Position numbers and translations under genes: made by a program. DNA of 47,871 nucleotides from Oscillospiraceae bacterium (GTDB lineage Bacteria > Bacillota > Clostridia > Oscillospirales > Oscillospiraceae), in NCBI GenBank assembly GCA_902787755.1, contig CADAHL010000029.1:22867-70737 (forward strand), written 5' to 3'. Shown here in pieces: positions 22,894 to 30,615 of the stretch; within the stretch, counting starts at the first letter, position 1; each line of letters starts with the position of its first letter. Under the pieces are notes generated by a model that made no database searches, was not told the origin of the DNA, and worked only from the letters and a program-made list of their open reading frames with translations.

Positions 22894-23136
22894 AGCGGGG
22901 CGCTTCGGCGCCCCGTTCTGACTGTCGACAAACCCAAGAAGGGAAAAGAAACGTGGACAGAGCAGCGGGGGAGCTCGAGGGGGCAAGGCCCGCCTCGAAT
23001 ACAATAAACCGCCAGCGAAGCGAGATTTTTCGCGAACATACGGTTTCACGAAAAATGTGGCGGCTGAAGCGTGTGACAAAGTCCTTCCGGGACTTTGTCT
23101 ACACGCTAAGCGGGGCGCTTCGGCGCCCCGTTTTTT
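22894..23136 (+). repeat. Duplicated terminator hairpin bracketing a palindrome-rich insert
   Basis: A 24-bp sequence containing the CGGGGCGC-TTCG-GCGCCCCG hairpin occurs twice: at about 22894-22917 right after hsp20 and at 23109-23132. The second copy is followed by T6 and is the better terminator. The roughly 190 bp between them hold two more inverted repeats. One has ATTTTTCG and CGAAAAAT arms inside CCGCC/GGCGG (about 23010-23062). The other is GACAAAGTCC/GGACTTTGTC (about 23077-23101). No coding frame is evident. It looks like a non-autonomous element inserted in, or duplicating, the hsp20 terminator. Confidence 0.75.
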
Positions 23137-23166
23137 GTGTGCCTTGCAGCCCCAATTTACAGGGGA

Positions 23167-23195
23167 TTGACAGGGCCTTTCTTTTGCGATATAAA
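23167..23195 (+). promoter_or_regulatory. Consensus promoter of the MOSC-mnmA operon
   Basis: TTGACA (23167-23172), 17-bp spacer, TATAAA (23190-23195), 40 bp before the first start codon. Confidence 0.8.
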
Positions 23196-23235
23196 CATAC
23201 TAAACGAGTGGGTAATAAGAAAGGGGAGAGTAAGT

Positions 23236-23697
23236 ATGGAGGCGTACGGCATCATTGAGGCGGTGTGCGTCAGCGAGAGAAAGGGACAGCAGAAGCATCC
23301 GGCGGCGGAGCTGCTGCTCCGGCCCCATTGGGGAGCGGAGGGCGACGCCCATGCCGGCAACTGGCACCGACAGCTAAGCCTGCTGGGGGCAGAGAGCGTG
23401 GACCGGCTGCGGGAGAAGATCTCGATCCCGCTGCCCCCGGGAGCCTTTGCGGAGAACGTCCTTTGCCGGGGCCTGTGTCTGTATGAGCTGCCGGTGGGGA
23501 CGCTGCTGCGGGTGGGCTCCGCCCTGTGCCGGGTGACCCAGATCGGCAAGGAGTGCCATGCCGACTGCGCCATCCGTCAGCAGGCCGGGGACTGCGTCAT
23601 GCCCCGGGAGGGGATCTTCGCGGAGGTGCTGGAGGGCGGCGTGGCCCGGGCCGGGGATAGAGTGATCGTGCTCAGCGACCGGGAGGCCGACCGGTGA
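23236..23697 (+). CDS. MOSC-domain protein
   Basis: A 153-residue single-domain MOSC (molybdenum cofactor sulfurase C-terminal) protein. MOSC proteins bind or pass on sulfur to metal-sulfur cofactors. The conserved beta-strand blocks are present: EGDAHAGNWHRQLSLLG, PGAFAENVLCRGL, and GKECHADCAI followed by GDCVMPREGIFAEVL. The conserved cysteine is in the GKECH/GDC region. Free-standing clostridial MOSC proteins often sit with molybdenum-cofactor genes, but here the stop overlaps the start of mnmA by four bases (GTGA), so the two are translationally coupled. The ATG at 23236 lies after an AGGGGAGAG site. Precise role unknown. Confidence 0.88.
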   Translation: MEAYGIIEAVCVSERKGQQKHPAAELLLRPHWGAEGDAHAGNWHRQLSLLGAESVDRLREKISIPLPPGAFAENVLCRGLCLYELPVGTLLRVGSALCRVTQIGKECHADCAIRQQAGDCVMPREGIFAEVLEGGVARAGDRVIVLSDREADR

Positions 23698-24818
23698 AGG
23701 AGAGAGCCCGGGGAATGATCGCCATGAGCGGAGGCGTGGACAGCTCGGTGGCTGCCCTGCTGCTCCGCCGGGAGGGCTATGACTGCCTGGGCGTCAATCT
23801 GCGGCTGTATCGGAATACGGATCTGGGGCTGGCCTGTCACAAGAGCTGCTGCAGCCAGGAGGACGCGGATGACGCGGCCTCCGTGGCCTTCCAGCTGGGG
23901 ATGGATTTCGAGACCCTGGACTACACCAATCTCTTTCGTCTCCGGGTCATGGGACCCTTTGTTCAGGCGTATCTGAAAGGGCTTACTCCCAATCCCTGTC
24001 TGGAATGCAACCGGCACATGAAGTTCGACCTGCTGCTGCATACCGCTCTGGACCGGGGCTTTGACGTGCTGGCCACGGGACACTACGCCAGAGTGGGCCG
24101 GGATCCGGCCTCGGGCCGCTGGCAGCTGCGGAAGGCCAGGGATCTCAATAAGGACCAGAGCTATGTGCTGTATATGCTCACGCAGGACCAGCTGGCCCAT
24201 CTGCGCCTGCCGCTGGGGGAGTACGAGAAGCCCCAGGTCCGTCAGCTTGCCCGGGAAGAGGGCCTGGTCACGGCCCGGAAGGGGGAGAGCCAGGATATCT
24301 GCTTCATCCCCGACGGGGACTACGGCGCTTTTCTGGAACGCTGGATCGGCTGCGATCTGCTCGAGGGCCCGATCCTGGATCAGCAAGGCAGCGTTTTGGG
24401 ACGACACCGCGGCGCGGCCCGCTATACCATCGGCCAGAGAAGGGGACTTGATCTGCCCATGGGGGAGAAGGTCTACGTGATCGGGAAGGACATGGAGCGG
24501 AATGCCGTGACCATCGGCCCGGAGTCCGCGCTGTATCGGAGCCGGGTATTGGTGGAGGGGGTCAACTGGCTCTCTGTCCCCGAACCCGCAAATGCCTTTC
24601 GGGCCGGAGCGAAGCTCCGCTATCGGCAGGCCGAGCAGCCCTGCACGGTGGAGCCTCTGGACGGCCACAGGCTCTGCCTCCTGTTTGACGAGCCCCAGCG
24701 GGCGCCCACGCCCGGTCAGGCGGCAGTGGTGTATCAGGGAGATCTGGTCCTCTGCGGAGGGCGGATCTGCAAAGAAGAGAGACCGTCCCCGCCCCAGGGA
24801 AGGGGCGACGGAATATAA
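23694..24818 (+). CDS. mnmA: tRNA-uridine 2-sulfurtransferase MnmA
   Basis: A 374-residue cytoplasmic enzyme that adenylates U34 of Lys, Glu and Gln tRNAs and replaces its 2-oxygen with sulfur. The PP-loop SGGVDSS is at 12-18. The nucleophile C102 lies in TPNPCLECNRHMKF, and the second catalytic Cys, C203, in GESQDICFIPDG. YTIGQRRGL and the C-terminal beta-barrel follow. The sequence HKSCCSQEDADDA near 49-61 is a clostridial variant of the region that usually reads CCS-x-x-D. Start is the GTG at 23694 with GGGAGG eight bases before, overlapping the MOSC gene. Length is normal. The sulfur donor (usually a cysteine desulfurase relay) is not in the window. Confidence 0.96.
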   Translation: MKERARGMIAMSGGVDSSVAALLLRREGYDCLGVNLRLYRNTDLGLACHKSCCSQEDADDAASVAFQLGMDFETLDYTNLFRLRVMGPFVQAYLKGLTPNPCLECNRHMKFDLLLHTALDRGFDVLATGHYARVGRDPASGRWQLRKARDLNKDQSYVLYMLTQDQLAHLRLPLGEYEKPQVRQLAREEGLVTARKGESQDICFIPDGDYGAFLERWIGCDLLEGPILDQQGSVLGRHRGAARYTIGQRRGLDLPMGEKVYVIGKDMERNAVTIGPESALYRSRVLVEGVNWLSVPEPANAFRAGAKLRYRQAEQPCTVEPLDGHRLCLLFDEPQRAPTPGQAAVVYQGDLVLCGGRICKEERPSPPQGRGDGI

Positions 24819-24826
24819 AAATATGT

Positions 24827-24875
24827 ACGTCCCGGGAAAAGACGCAACTGTCATTTCCCGGGACGTGTTTTTATT
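24827..24875. terminator. Bidirectional terminator between mnmA and the LacI gene
   Basis: ACGTCCCGGGAAA (24827-24839) pairs with TTTCCCGGGACGT (24854-24866), followed rightward by GTTTTTATTTT. Leftward it begins next to the regulator's stop codon and ends in ATTTTTA. Confidence 0.85.
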
Positions 24876-25884
24876 TTGTGCTTTTGCCCCAGACCGGTGT
24901 GGTCTGTACGTAGGTCCAGCGGAAGGGCAGCTCCGGAGACCGGATCCGCTCTGCCAGCAGGGAGGCGGCCAAACGGCCGATCTCAGAGCTGGGGATCCGG
25001 GCTGTGGACAGGCTGGGTTCTACGACAGAGGCCTCCAGCGATCCGTCGAAGCCGGTGAGCATCACGTCGTCCGGAACGCTGAAGCCCAGCTGCTTGAGCG
25101 CGCTCATCAGATGAATAGCCAGGTAATCGTTGGCACAGGCGAAGCCGTCGGGGATCCCCGGCATGGCGGAAAGCCGCTCCAGCAGCCAGGCCGTATTCCC
25201 GTAGGACTCGCTGTCCTTCTCCAGAATGCACAGCCTCCGGTCGACCGTGAGTCCTGCATCGCCCAGGGCCGAGCAATAGCCGGCCCACCGTTCATAGAAG
25301 CTGTTGCAGTGGGCGATATCTCCCACAAAGCCGATGCGGCGCGCTCCGGCGTCGATCATGCGCCGAACAAGCTGTGTCTCGCTGGCGAAATTCTCCATGG
25401 TGATCAGATCGCAGCACAGCAGCGATCGACCCGCCCGGGCGAAACCGTCCACAAAGACGGTGGGCTTGCCGAGTCCGCAGACCATTTCCAGATAGGCCCG
25501 GTCGAACAGCTCGATGCACAGGATGCCGACGGTCTGCTTCAGGTCAAGATGAGAGGGGAGAAGCCCCGCGGCGATCTCTCCGTCCGATATCTCAAACATC
25601 CGGATATTGTAGCCGAAGCGGCAGATCTGATCGGTGAAGCTGGTGATAAAGAAAGCACCGAAGTTGTGGCTGAGCAGCTTGTGCCTTGTCAGCAGGGCGA
25701 TGCTCCCCCGGGGCGGCTCCGGACGGAGCGCCTGAGAATAGCCCAGCTCCCGGGCCTTGGAGAGCACCAGACTCCGGGTCGCCTCCGGCACCGAACCCCG
25801 GCCGTTGAAGATCTTGGAGACGGTGTTTCGGGACAGCCCGCAGGCGTCGGCGATATCCTGCATCGTTATTCGTTTCAGCGCCAT
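24871..25884 (-). CDS. LacI-family transcriptional regulator (copy 1)
   Basis: A 337-residue repressor. The helix-turn-helix ITMQDIADACGLSRNTVSKI is at about 6-25, followed by the periplasmic-binding-protein-like sugar-sensing core (60-337) with VFVDGF, GFVGDIAHCNSFYERW, CANDYLAIHLM and LTGFDGSLEASVVEPSLST. The hinge after LGY lacks the usual N-P-x-A-R-x-L pattern. The recognition helix SRNTVSK is identical to that of the second LacI protein at 33754. It is divergent from the nine-repeat lipoprotein gene and probably senses a fructose-containing sugar. The ATG at 25884 has only a weak ribosome site (AGGCAG). An inverted repeat TTTAC-N5-GTAAA (25952-25966), just upstream of its own promoter, may be its operator. 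Confidence 0.9.
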   Translation of the reverse strand: MALKRITMQDIADACGLSRNTVSKIFNGRGSVPEATRSLVLSKARELGYSQALRPEPPRGSIALLTRHKLLSHNFGAFFITSFTDQICRFGYNIRMFEISDGEIAAGLLPSHLDLKQTVGILCIELFDRAYLEMVCGLGKPTVFVDGFARAGRSLLCCDLITMENFASETQLVRRMIDAGARRIGFVGDIAHCNSFYERWAGYCSALGDAGLTVDRRLCILEKDSESYGNTAWLLERLSAMPGIPDGFACANDYLAIHLMSALKQLGFSVPDDVMLTGFDGSLEASVVEPSLSTARIPSSEIGRLAASLLAERIRSPELPFRWTYVQTTPVWGKSTK

Positions 25885-25920
25885 AAGAGATCAACTGCCT
25901 TTAATATATAGGTTAGCTTC

Positions 25921-25949
25921 ATCATAGCATAGCCGCGCACGGAATACAA
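25921..25949 (-). promoter_or_regulatory. Promoter of LacI copy 1
   Basis: Leftward TTGTAT (25949-25944), 17-bp spacer, TATGAT (25926-25921). The palindrome TTTAC-N5-GTAAA at 25952-25966 abuts the -35 box. Confidence 0.65.
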
Positions 25950-26036
25950 GCTTTACGAAATGTAAACTTGTTATCTCAGCTTCTATGAAAGATCGACAGA
26001 AAAAGGTGCTTTTGCCTGTGTAGAATCTCCAAAAAG

Positions 26037-26048
26037 GTGCAAATGCAC
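26037..26048. promoter_or_regulatory. Putative shared operator GTGCAAATGCAC (site A)
   Basis: GTGCA-AA-TGCAC, an inverted repeat with a 2-bp centre, lies 10 bp upstream of the -35 box of the lipoprotein promoter. An AAAAAGGTGC direct repeat occurs at 26000-26009 and 26031-26040, 31 bp apart (about three helical turns). The identical 12-mer lies in the ABC-operon leader at 35035-35046. Confidence 0.6.
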
Positions 26049-26058
26049 AATAAATAGA

Positions 26059-26087
26059 TTGACTATATGTAAAATATGCACTATCAT
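26059..26087 (+). promoter_or_regulatory. Promoter of the lipoprotein-GH32 operon
   Basis: TTGACT (26059-26064), 17-bp spacer, TATCAT (26082-26087). The leader to the start codon is about 100 nt. Confidence 0.7.
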
Positions 26088-26190
26088 GAAAGTGACATAT
26101 TGGGCTGTTATGCAAAGTCCGTATGTACGAAATCGGGATGGCCGGCGCGGGAGACTGCGTATCGGCAGGAACGACAAGGAGGACACAGCT

Positions 26191-29100
26191 ATGAGATCGG
26201 TTAAGCTTAGGCTTCTGGCCCTGGTGCTGGCAGCGCTGCTTCTGGCCGGCTGCGGTCAGAGCGGCCCCAGCGTCCAAAGCGATGCGGCGACGCCGGAGCG
26301 CACGGCGCAGAGCACGGGAGGGGGACTCTTCTCTTTCCTGAACTTGGGAGCCAGACATGAGAAGAGCGAAGCGACCATCGTGAAGAACACGGGCTTCCAG
26401 ATCAAGTTTGAGGGCGACAAGGTCGCGGGTACCGGCGAGGATGCCGACGGCGTGTATCGGGTCACCGCCACCAAGACCGACGGTGAGGCCTGGCATGTGA
26501 AGCTGGAGTGCAACTACCCCACCGTCCCCGGACGGGAGTACCATGTGACCTATCGTTTTCACTCCAATGTGGCCGGCTCCGTCAAGTTCGGCGACAACCA
26601 GGAGTTCAAGATCAAGGCCGGTGACAACACCGTGACCGGCAAGCTGGTGGCTACCGGCGATCCCAGCTATTTGGATCTTCAACTGGGCATGCTCTCTCCC
26701 TTTACCATGGAGTTCCAGGAGATCGAGGTAGAGGAATACGTCGACAATCTCAGCTATGAGAACGCGCTGCCCAAGCCCCTGGACTTTGAGGACAACAACG
26801 TGCTCTCCGAGCGCCATGATGATGGATATTCCCCGGATTTCAAGCGCACTCATGACCAGGTCACCATCAATTATTACAGCACCGCCTGGGAGAACGATAT
26901 CTGGAAGGCAAGACTGTACATTTTTACCGGAATGGTTCCCCAGGAAGGCAACCGTTATCGTATCCGGGCGGACGTGCAGTGCGAGAAGGATCTGGACTTT
27001 GAGGTGCTGTTCAACCGCGGCGAGCAGGAGAAGGGCTACGGCGCGCTGTATGCCCAGCACGTGGATGCCGGTCAGGTCAAGACCATCGAACAGATCCTGA
27101 ATATCCCGTCCTCCAACTATAAGGGAGACGAGATCGTGCTGCAGTTCTCTCTGGGCAAGGCCCCGGAGGGGACCGACATCACCGTGAGCAAGGTCTGCGT
27201 GGAAAAGATCGTGGACGACTACACCAACGTGCTTCCCAAGGATTATGCCCTGGATAAGCAGGTGCTCACCGGCAAGACGCTGCACGACACTGTGCCGGTG
27301 GCCTATACCGACATTCCGCTGAAGGGCTTCAGCTACAGCGGCACCGACACCGTGTTCTCCCAGAATGACGACGGCTACGAGGTGAGCCTGTCGGAGAGCA
27401 AGGACAGTGCCACGCTGAAGATCACCAAGGCCCCCGAGAATGCGGAGGACCGGGGCGTGTGGAAGGCCAAGCTCTTTGCCGCCACCGGCGTGACCCCGGA
27501 GGCCGGCACCACTTATAAAGTGAAGTTCGACCTGAAGTCCGAGAAGGATCAGGCGGAATATGAGGTCTGCTTTGACGGCAGCTCCGAGAACGCTTACGGC
27601 GCGCCGCTTTACGGCCGCAGCCTGACCGCCGGCGGCACCGACCATGTGGAATTCAGCTTCACCCCCGCCGAATCCAAGGGAGAACTGAAGCTGCGCCTGC
27701 AGATGGGCAAGACCGATACCGCCCAGGGCAACACGGTCACCATCAGCAACCTGAGCGTGGAGTCGATGAAGGTGGAGACCACGGAAGTGGCCAGCGTCTC
27801 CTACCAGACCGGCAGGAACGTGAGAGAAGAGCACGGCGACGGTATCGAACAGACGGTTTCCGCCTCCGGCAATTCCGCTTCCCTGAACGTGACCCAGGCC
27901 CGCTCCGGCGGCGGACTGTGGAGCTCCCGCCTGTTCGTGAACACGGGCGTTACGCCCGAGGCCGGTCAGCGCTACCGGGTGACGGCGGACATGTCCACCA
28001 ATCAGGCCTTTGACGGCGCGGAGATCGTCTGCGACAACGGCAGCGCCGAGGCCGGTTACGGCAAGCAGCCCGGACTGAGCCTCAGCGGCTCCGGCACCTA
28101 TACCGCCGACTTCATCGCTCCCGACTCCGGCTGCGGCGAGCTGGTGCTGCGCTTCCAGCTGGGCAACAGCCCGGCGGGCAATACCGTCACCGTCAGCAAT
28201 ATCCGGGTGCAGAAGATCACCACCGAGACTACCAACGTGGATCTGGGCGGCTTTGCCTATCCTGTGACCACCGAGCCTCAGACCACCACCGTTCCTGCCG
28301 GTTGGGCCGCCCAGAGCGTGAGCCTGTCGGCCACTTCTGTGGCCTACGACGGCTTTGAACAGAACGCCTACATTGACGGCGGCGAGGCGGTCCTGGATAT
28401 CACCAAGGGCCGGGAGGGCGGCGGCATCTGGAGCTCCCGTCTGAATGTGGGCACCGGCGTGGTGCTGGAGCCGGGTCAGAAGTACGCGGTCAGCGCCGTG
28501 CTTCATTCCAAAGCCGCCATCGGTGAGTTCCAGTGCCTGTACTCCAACGGCGTGGAGGAGAATGACGATTATAACCTCGGCGGCAAGGGCTACCAGGACG
28601 GCAGCTACGGTCTGAGTGTTGGCGCCGGCGAGAGCACCACCGTCTATCAGGAGTTTGTGGCCCCCGAGCGGAGCCAGTACAATCCTCTGGTGCTTCGCTT
28701 CCAGCTGGGCGACAGCCCCGCCCCCAACACCGTCACGGTCAGCAACGTGGTTGTGTCCAAGTGGGTGGAGGAGCATGAGGAGACCACCGGCGGCAGCACC
28801 CAGAACAATTCCTTCTTCATGGACCTGCGCGGCGGCGCCCAGGCTGAGATCACCGGCAACGGCGGCAGCGCCTCCGCCCGGATCATTACCCCCGGCGACG
28901 ATTGGCAGGTGAAGCTCTATGCCGACACCGGCGTGACCCTGCAGAGCGGCAAGAGCTATGAGATCAGCTTCAGCGTGAACGCCCCCGCGGCCTGCAGCGC
29001 CGTCTTCAAGCGGGATGGCGGCGAGGAGACCGATTTCGGCTCCGAGAGCATTGCCGCCGGCAGCCAGACCATCACCCACTATGTCACGCCCGAGACCGCC

Positions 29101-30585
29101 GGCAAGCTGCAGATCATCCTGAAGATCGGCAACCTGCCCGCCGGCAGCACCGTTACCATCAGCGGTATCGCGATCAAGGAGACCAGCGAGACTCTGGACA
29201 CCAACCTGATGACCGATTCTCTGTCCGCCTGGGCGCCCGTGAATTTCTGGGCCCATGAGGATTACAGCGCCAGCATCTCCAACGACGGCTCCTCGGCTAC
29301 CCTGAACATCAATTCCGCCGCCAACCAGGAGGTCTGGAAGGTCAAGCTCTTTGTGGAGACCGGCGCCAGCCTCCAGGCCGGAAAGAACTACCGCATCAGC
29401 GCCGACGTGCAGTCCAGTGCCGACACCGGCTATGAGATCTGCTACAACAACGGCGAGGTGGAGAAGGGCGTAGGCGCCCAATACGGCCTGAACGCCAACA
29501 GCACCAAGCAGACCGTGATCTACGAGGTGACGCCCGAGAGCGCGGCCAACCTGATCCTGCAGTTTTCTCTGGGCAACGCCCCGGCCCCCTGCGCCTTTAC
29601 CGTGAGCAATGTGAAGGTGGAAGAGGTCACCGAGACCAGTTCCTCCAACGTGCTGCCCAGCTTCAGCTATGACAGCGTTGGCAGCATCGACAACAACGCC
29701 GATCCCGGCTACATCTGCTCCATGGAAAAGAGCGCCAGCTCCGTCAACTTCCATATCCAGCAGGCTCCCGCCGAGGGACGCAACCCCTGGAACGTGAAGC
29801 TGAACCTGCACACCGGCTTCACCCCCGAGGCCGGCAAGGGCTACCAGATCAGCTTTGATATCGACTCCAAGAAGAGCCAGGATCTGGTGGAGTTCTTCTA
29901 CGACGGCAGCTCCGAGCATGCCTACGGCGCTCTGTACGAGCAGAGCCTTCCCGCGGGCAAGAAGACCGTCTCCTACACCATCATGCCCGGCGGCAGCAAC
30001 GGCGAGCTTACGGTTCAGATCCGTCTCGGCAAGACGGACAGCGCCAGCGGCAACGACTACACCATCAGCAACGTGAAGCTCCAGGAGGTCACCTTCACCA
30101 CCCGGTCCACCCCGGAGAAGAAGGACGCGGCCGAGCTCTACGTCCACGAGACCTACAAGGCCACCCTGGAGAAGACGGAGAAGACCGCCACCGTCAAGGT
30201 GACCAAGGTTCCCGAAAAGGATCAGGAGCCCTGGAAGATCAAGCTCTTCATCGATACCGGCGTGACGCTGAAGGCCGACCAGAAGTACCGCATCAGCTTT
30301 GAGGCTGTGGCGGGCGAGGGGATGGAGATCCCCTTCGAGGTCTGCTACAACAAGGACGGCGAGGAGAAGGCTCTGGGCGCCAAATACGGCTTGACCGCCA
30401 CTCAGGAGGCCCAGGTGGTGGAATACATCGTCTTCGCTCCGGCGGACGCTCACCTGGTGATCCAGTGCTCCCTGGGCAACGCCAAGGCCGACACCGCCTT
30501 TACCATCAGCAACGTGAAGGTAGAGAAGGCCGGCAAGACCGAGCTCGTCTCCGATACCATCTACGTGTTCAAGGAAGTATCCTGA
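26191..30585 (+). CDS. Giant lipoprotein with about nine tandem CBM-like repeats
   Basis: A 1464-residue surface lipoprotein: signal MRSVKLRLLALVLAALLLAG with lipobox LAGC (C21), then a Ser/Thr/Gly linker. The rest is about nine repeats of 125-185 residues (starting near 61, 185, 346, 533, 686, 869, 1006, 1154 and 1308). Each has a core of W-x-x-K-L-x-x-x-T-G-V-T, then a G-K-x-Y-x-I-S-F-D strand and an E-V-C-Y-N-N-G/G-Y-G-A block. Each ends with L-x-L-Q-F-S-L-G-N-A-P-A and T-V-T-I-S-N-V-K-V-E. This jelly-roll pattern is that of CBM4/CBM9-type carbohydrate-binding modules. No catalytic domain is seen. With a GH32 lipoprotein 30 bp downstream, I infer a fructan-capturing scaffold. ATG 26191 has AAGGAGG. 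The sugar bound is not proven. Confidence 0.85.
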   Translation: MRSVKLRLLALVLAALLLAGCGQSGPSVQSDAATPERTAQSTGGGLFSFLNLGARHEKSEATIVKNTGFQIKFEGDKVAGTGEDADGVYRVTATKTDGEAWHVKLECNYPTVPGREYHVTYRFHSNVAGSVKFGDNQEFKIKAGDNTVTGKLVATGDPSYLDLQLGMLSPFTMEFQEIEVEEYVDNLSYENALPKPLDFEDNNVLSERHDDGYSPDFKRTHDQVTINYYSTAWENDIWKARLYIFTGMVPQEGNRYRIRADVQCEKDLDFEVLFNRGEQEKGYGALYAQHVDAGQVKTIEQILNIPSSNYKGDEIVLQFSLGKAPEGTDITVSKVCVEKIVDDYTNVLPKDYALDKQVLTGKTLHDTVPVAYTDIPLKGFSYSGTDTVFSQNDDGYEVSLSESKDSATLKITKAPENAEDRGVWKAKLFAATGVTPEAGTTYKVKFDLKSEKDQAEYEVCFDGSSENAYGAPLYGRSLTAGGTDHVEFSFTPAESKGELKLRLQMGKTDTAQGNTVTISNLSVESMKVETTEVASVSYQTGRNVREEHGDGIEQTVSASGNSASLNVTQARSGGGLWSSRLFVNTGVTPEAGQRYRVTADMSTNQAFDGAEIVCDNGSAEAGYGKQPGLSLSGSGTYTADFIAPDSGCGELVLRFQLGNSPAGNTVTVSNIRVQKITTETTNVDLGGFAYPVTTEPQTTTVPAGWAAQSVSLSATSVAYDGFEQNAYIDGGEAVLDITKGREGGGIWSSRLNVGTGVVLEPGQKYAVSAVLHSKAAIGEFQCLYSNGVEENDDYNLGGKGYQDGSYGLSVGAGESTTVYQEFVAPERSQYNPLVLRFQLGDSPAPNTVTVSNVVVSKWVEEHEETTGGSTQNNSFFMDLRGGAQAEITGNGGSASARIITPGDDWQVKLYADTGVTLQSGKSYEISFSVNAPAACSAVFKRDGGEETDFGSESIAAGSQTITHYVTPETAGKLQIILKIGNLPAGSTVTISGIAIKETSETLDTNLMTDSLSAWAPVNFWAHEDYSASISNDGSSATLNINSAANQEVWKVKLFVETGASLQAGKNYRISADVQSSADTGYEICYNNGEVEKGVGAQYGLNANSTKQTVIYEVTPESAANLILQFSLGNAPAPCAFTVSNVKVEEVTETSSSNVLPSFSYDSVGSIDNNADPGYICSMEKSASSVNFHIQQAPAEGRNPWNVKLNLHTGFTPEAGKGYQISFDIDSKKSQDLVEFFYDGSSEHAYGALYEQSLPAGKKTVSYTIMPGGSNGELTVQIRLGKTDSASGNDYTISNVKLQEVTFTTRSTPEKKDAAELYVHETYKATLEKTEKTATVKVTKVPEKDQEPWKIKLFIDTGVTLKADQKYRISFEAVAGEGMEIPFEVCYNKDGEEKALGAKYGLTATQEAQVVEYIVFAPADAHLVIQCSLGNAKADTAFTISNVKVEKAGKTELVSDTIYVFKEVS

Positions 30586-30615
30586 AATCCGATTGATTGA
30601 AAGGTGAGTGGACGA

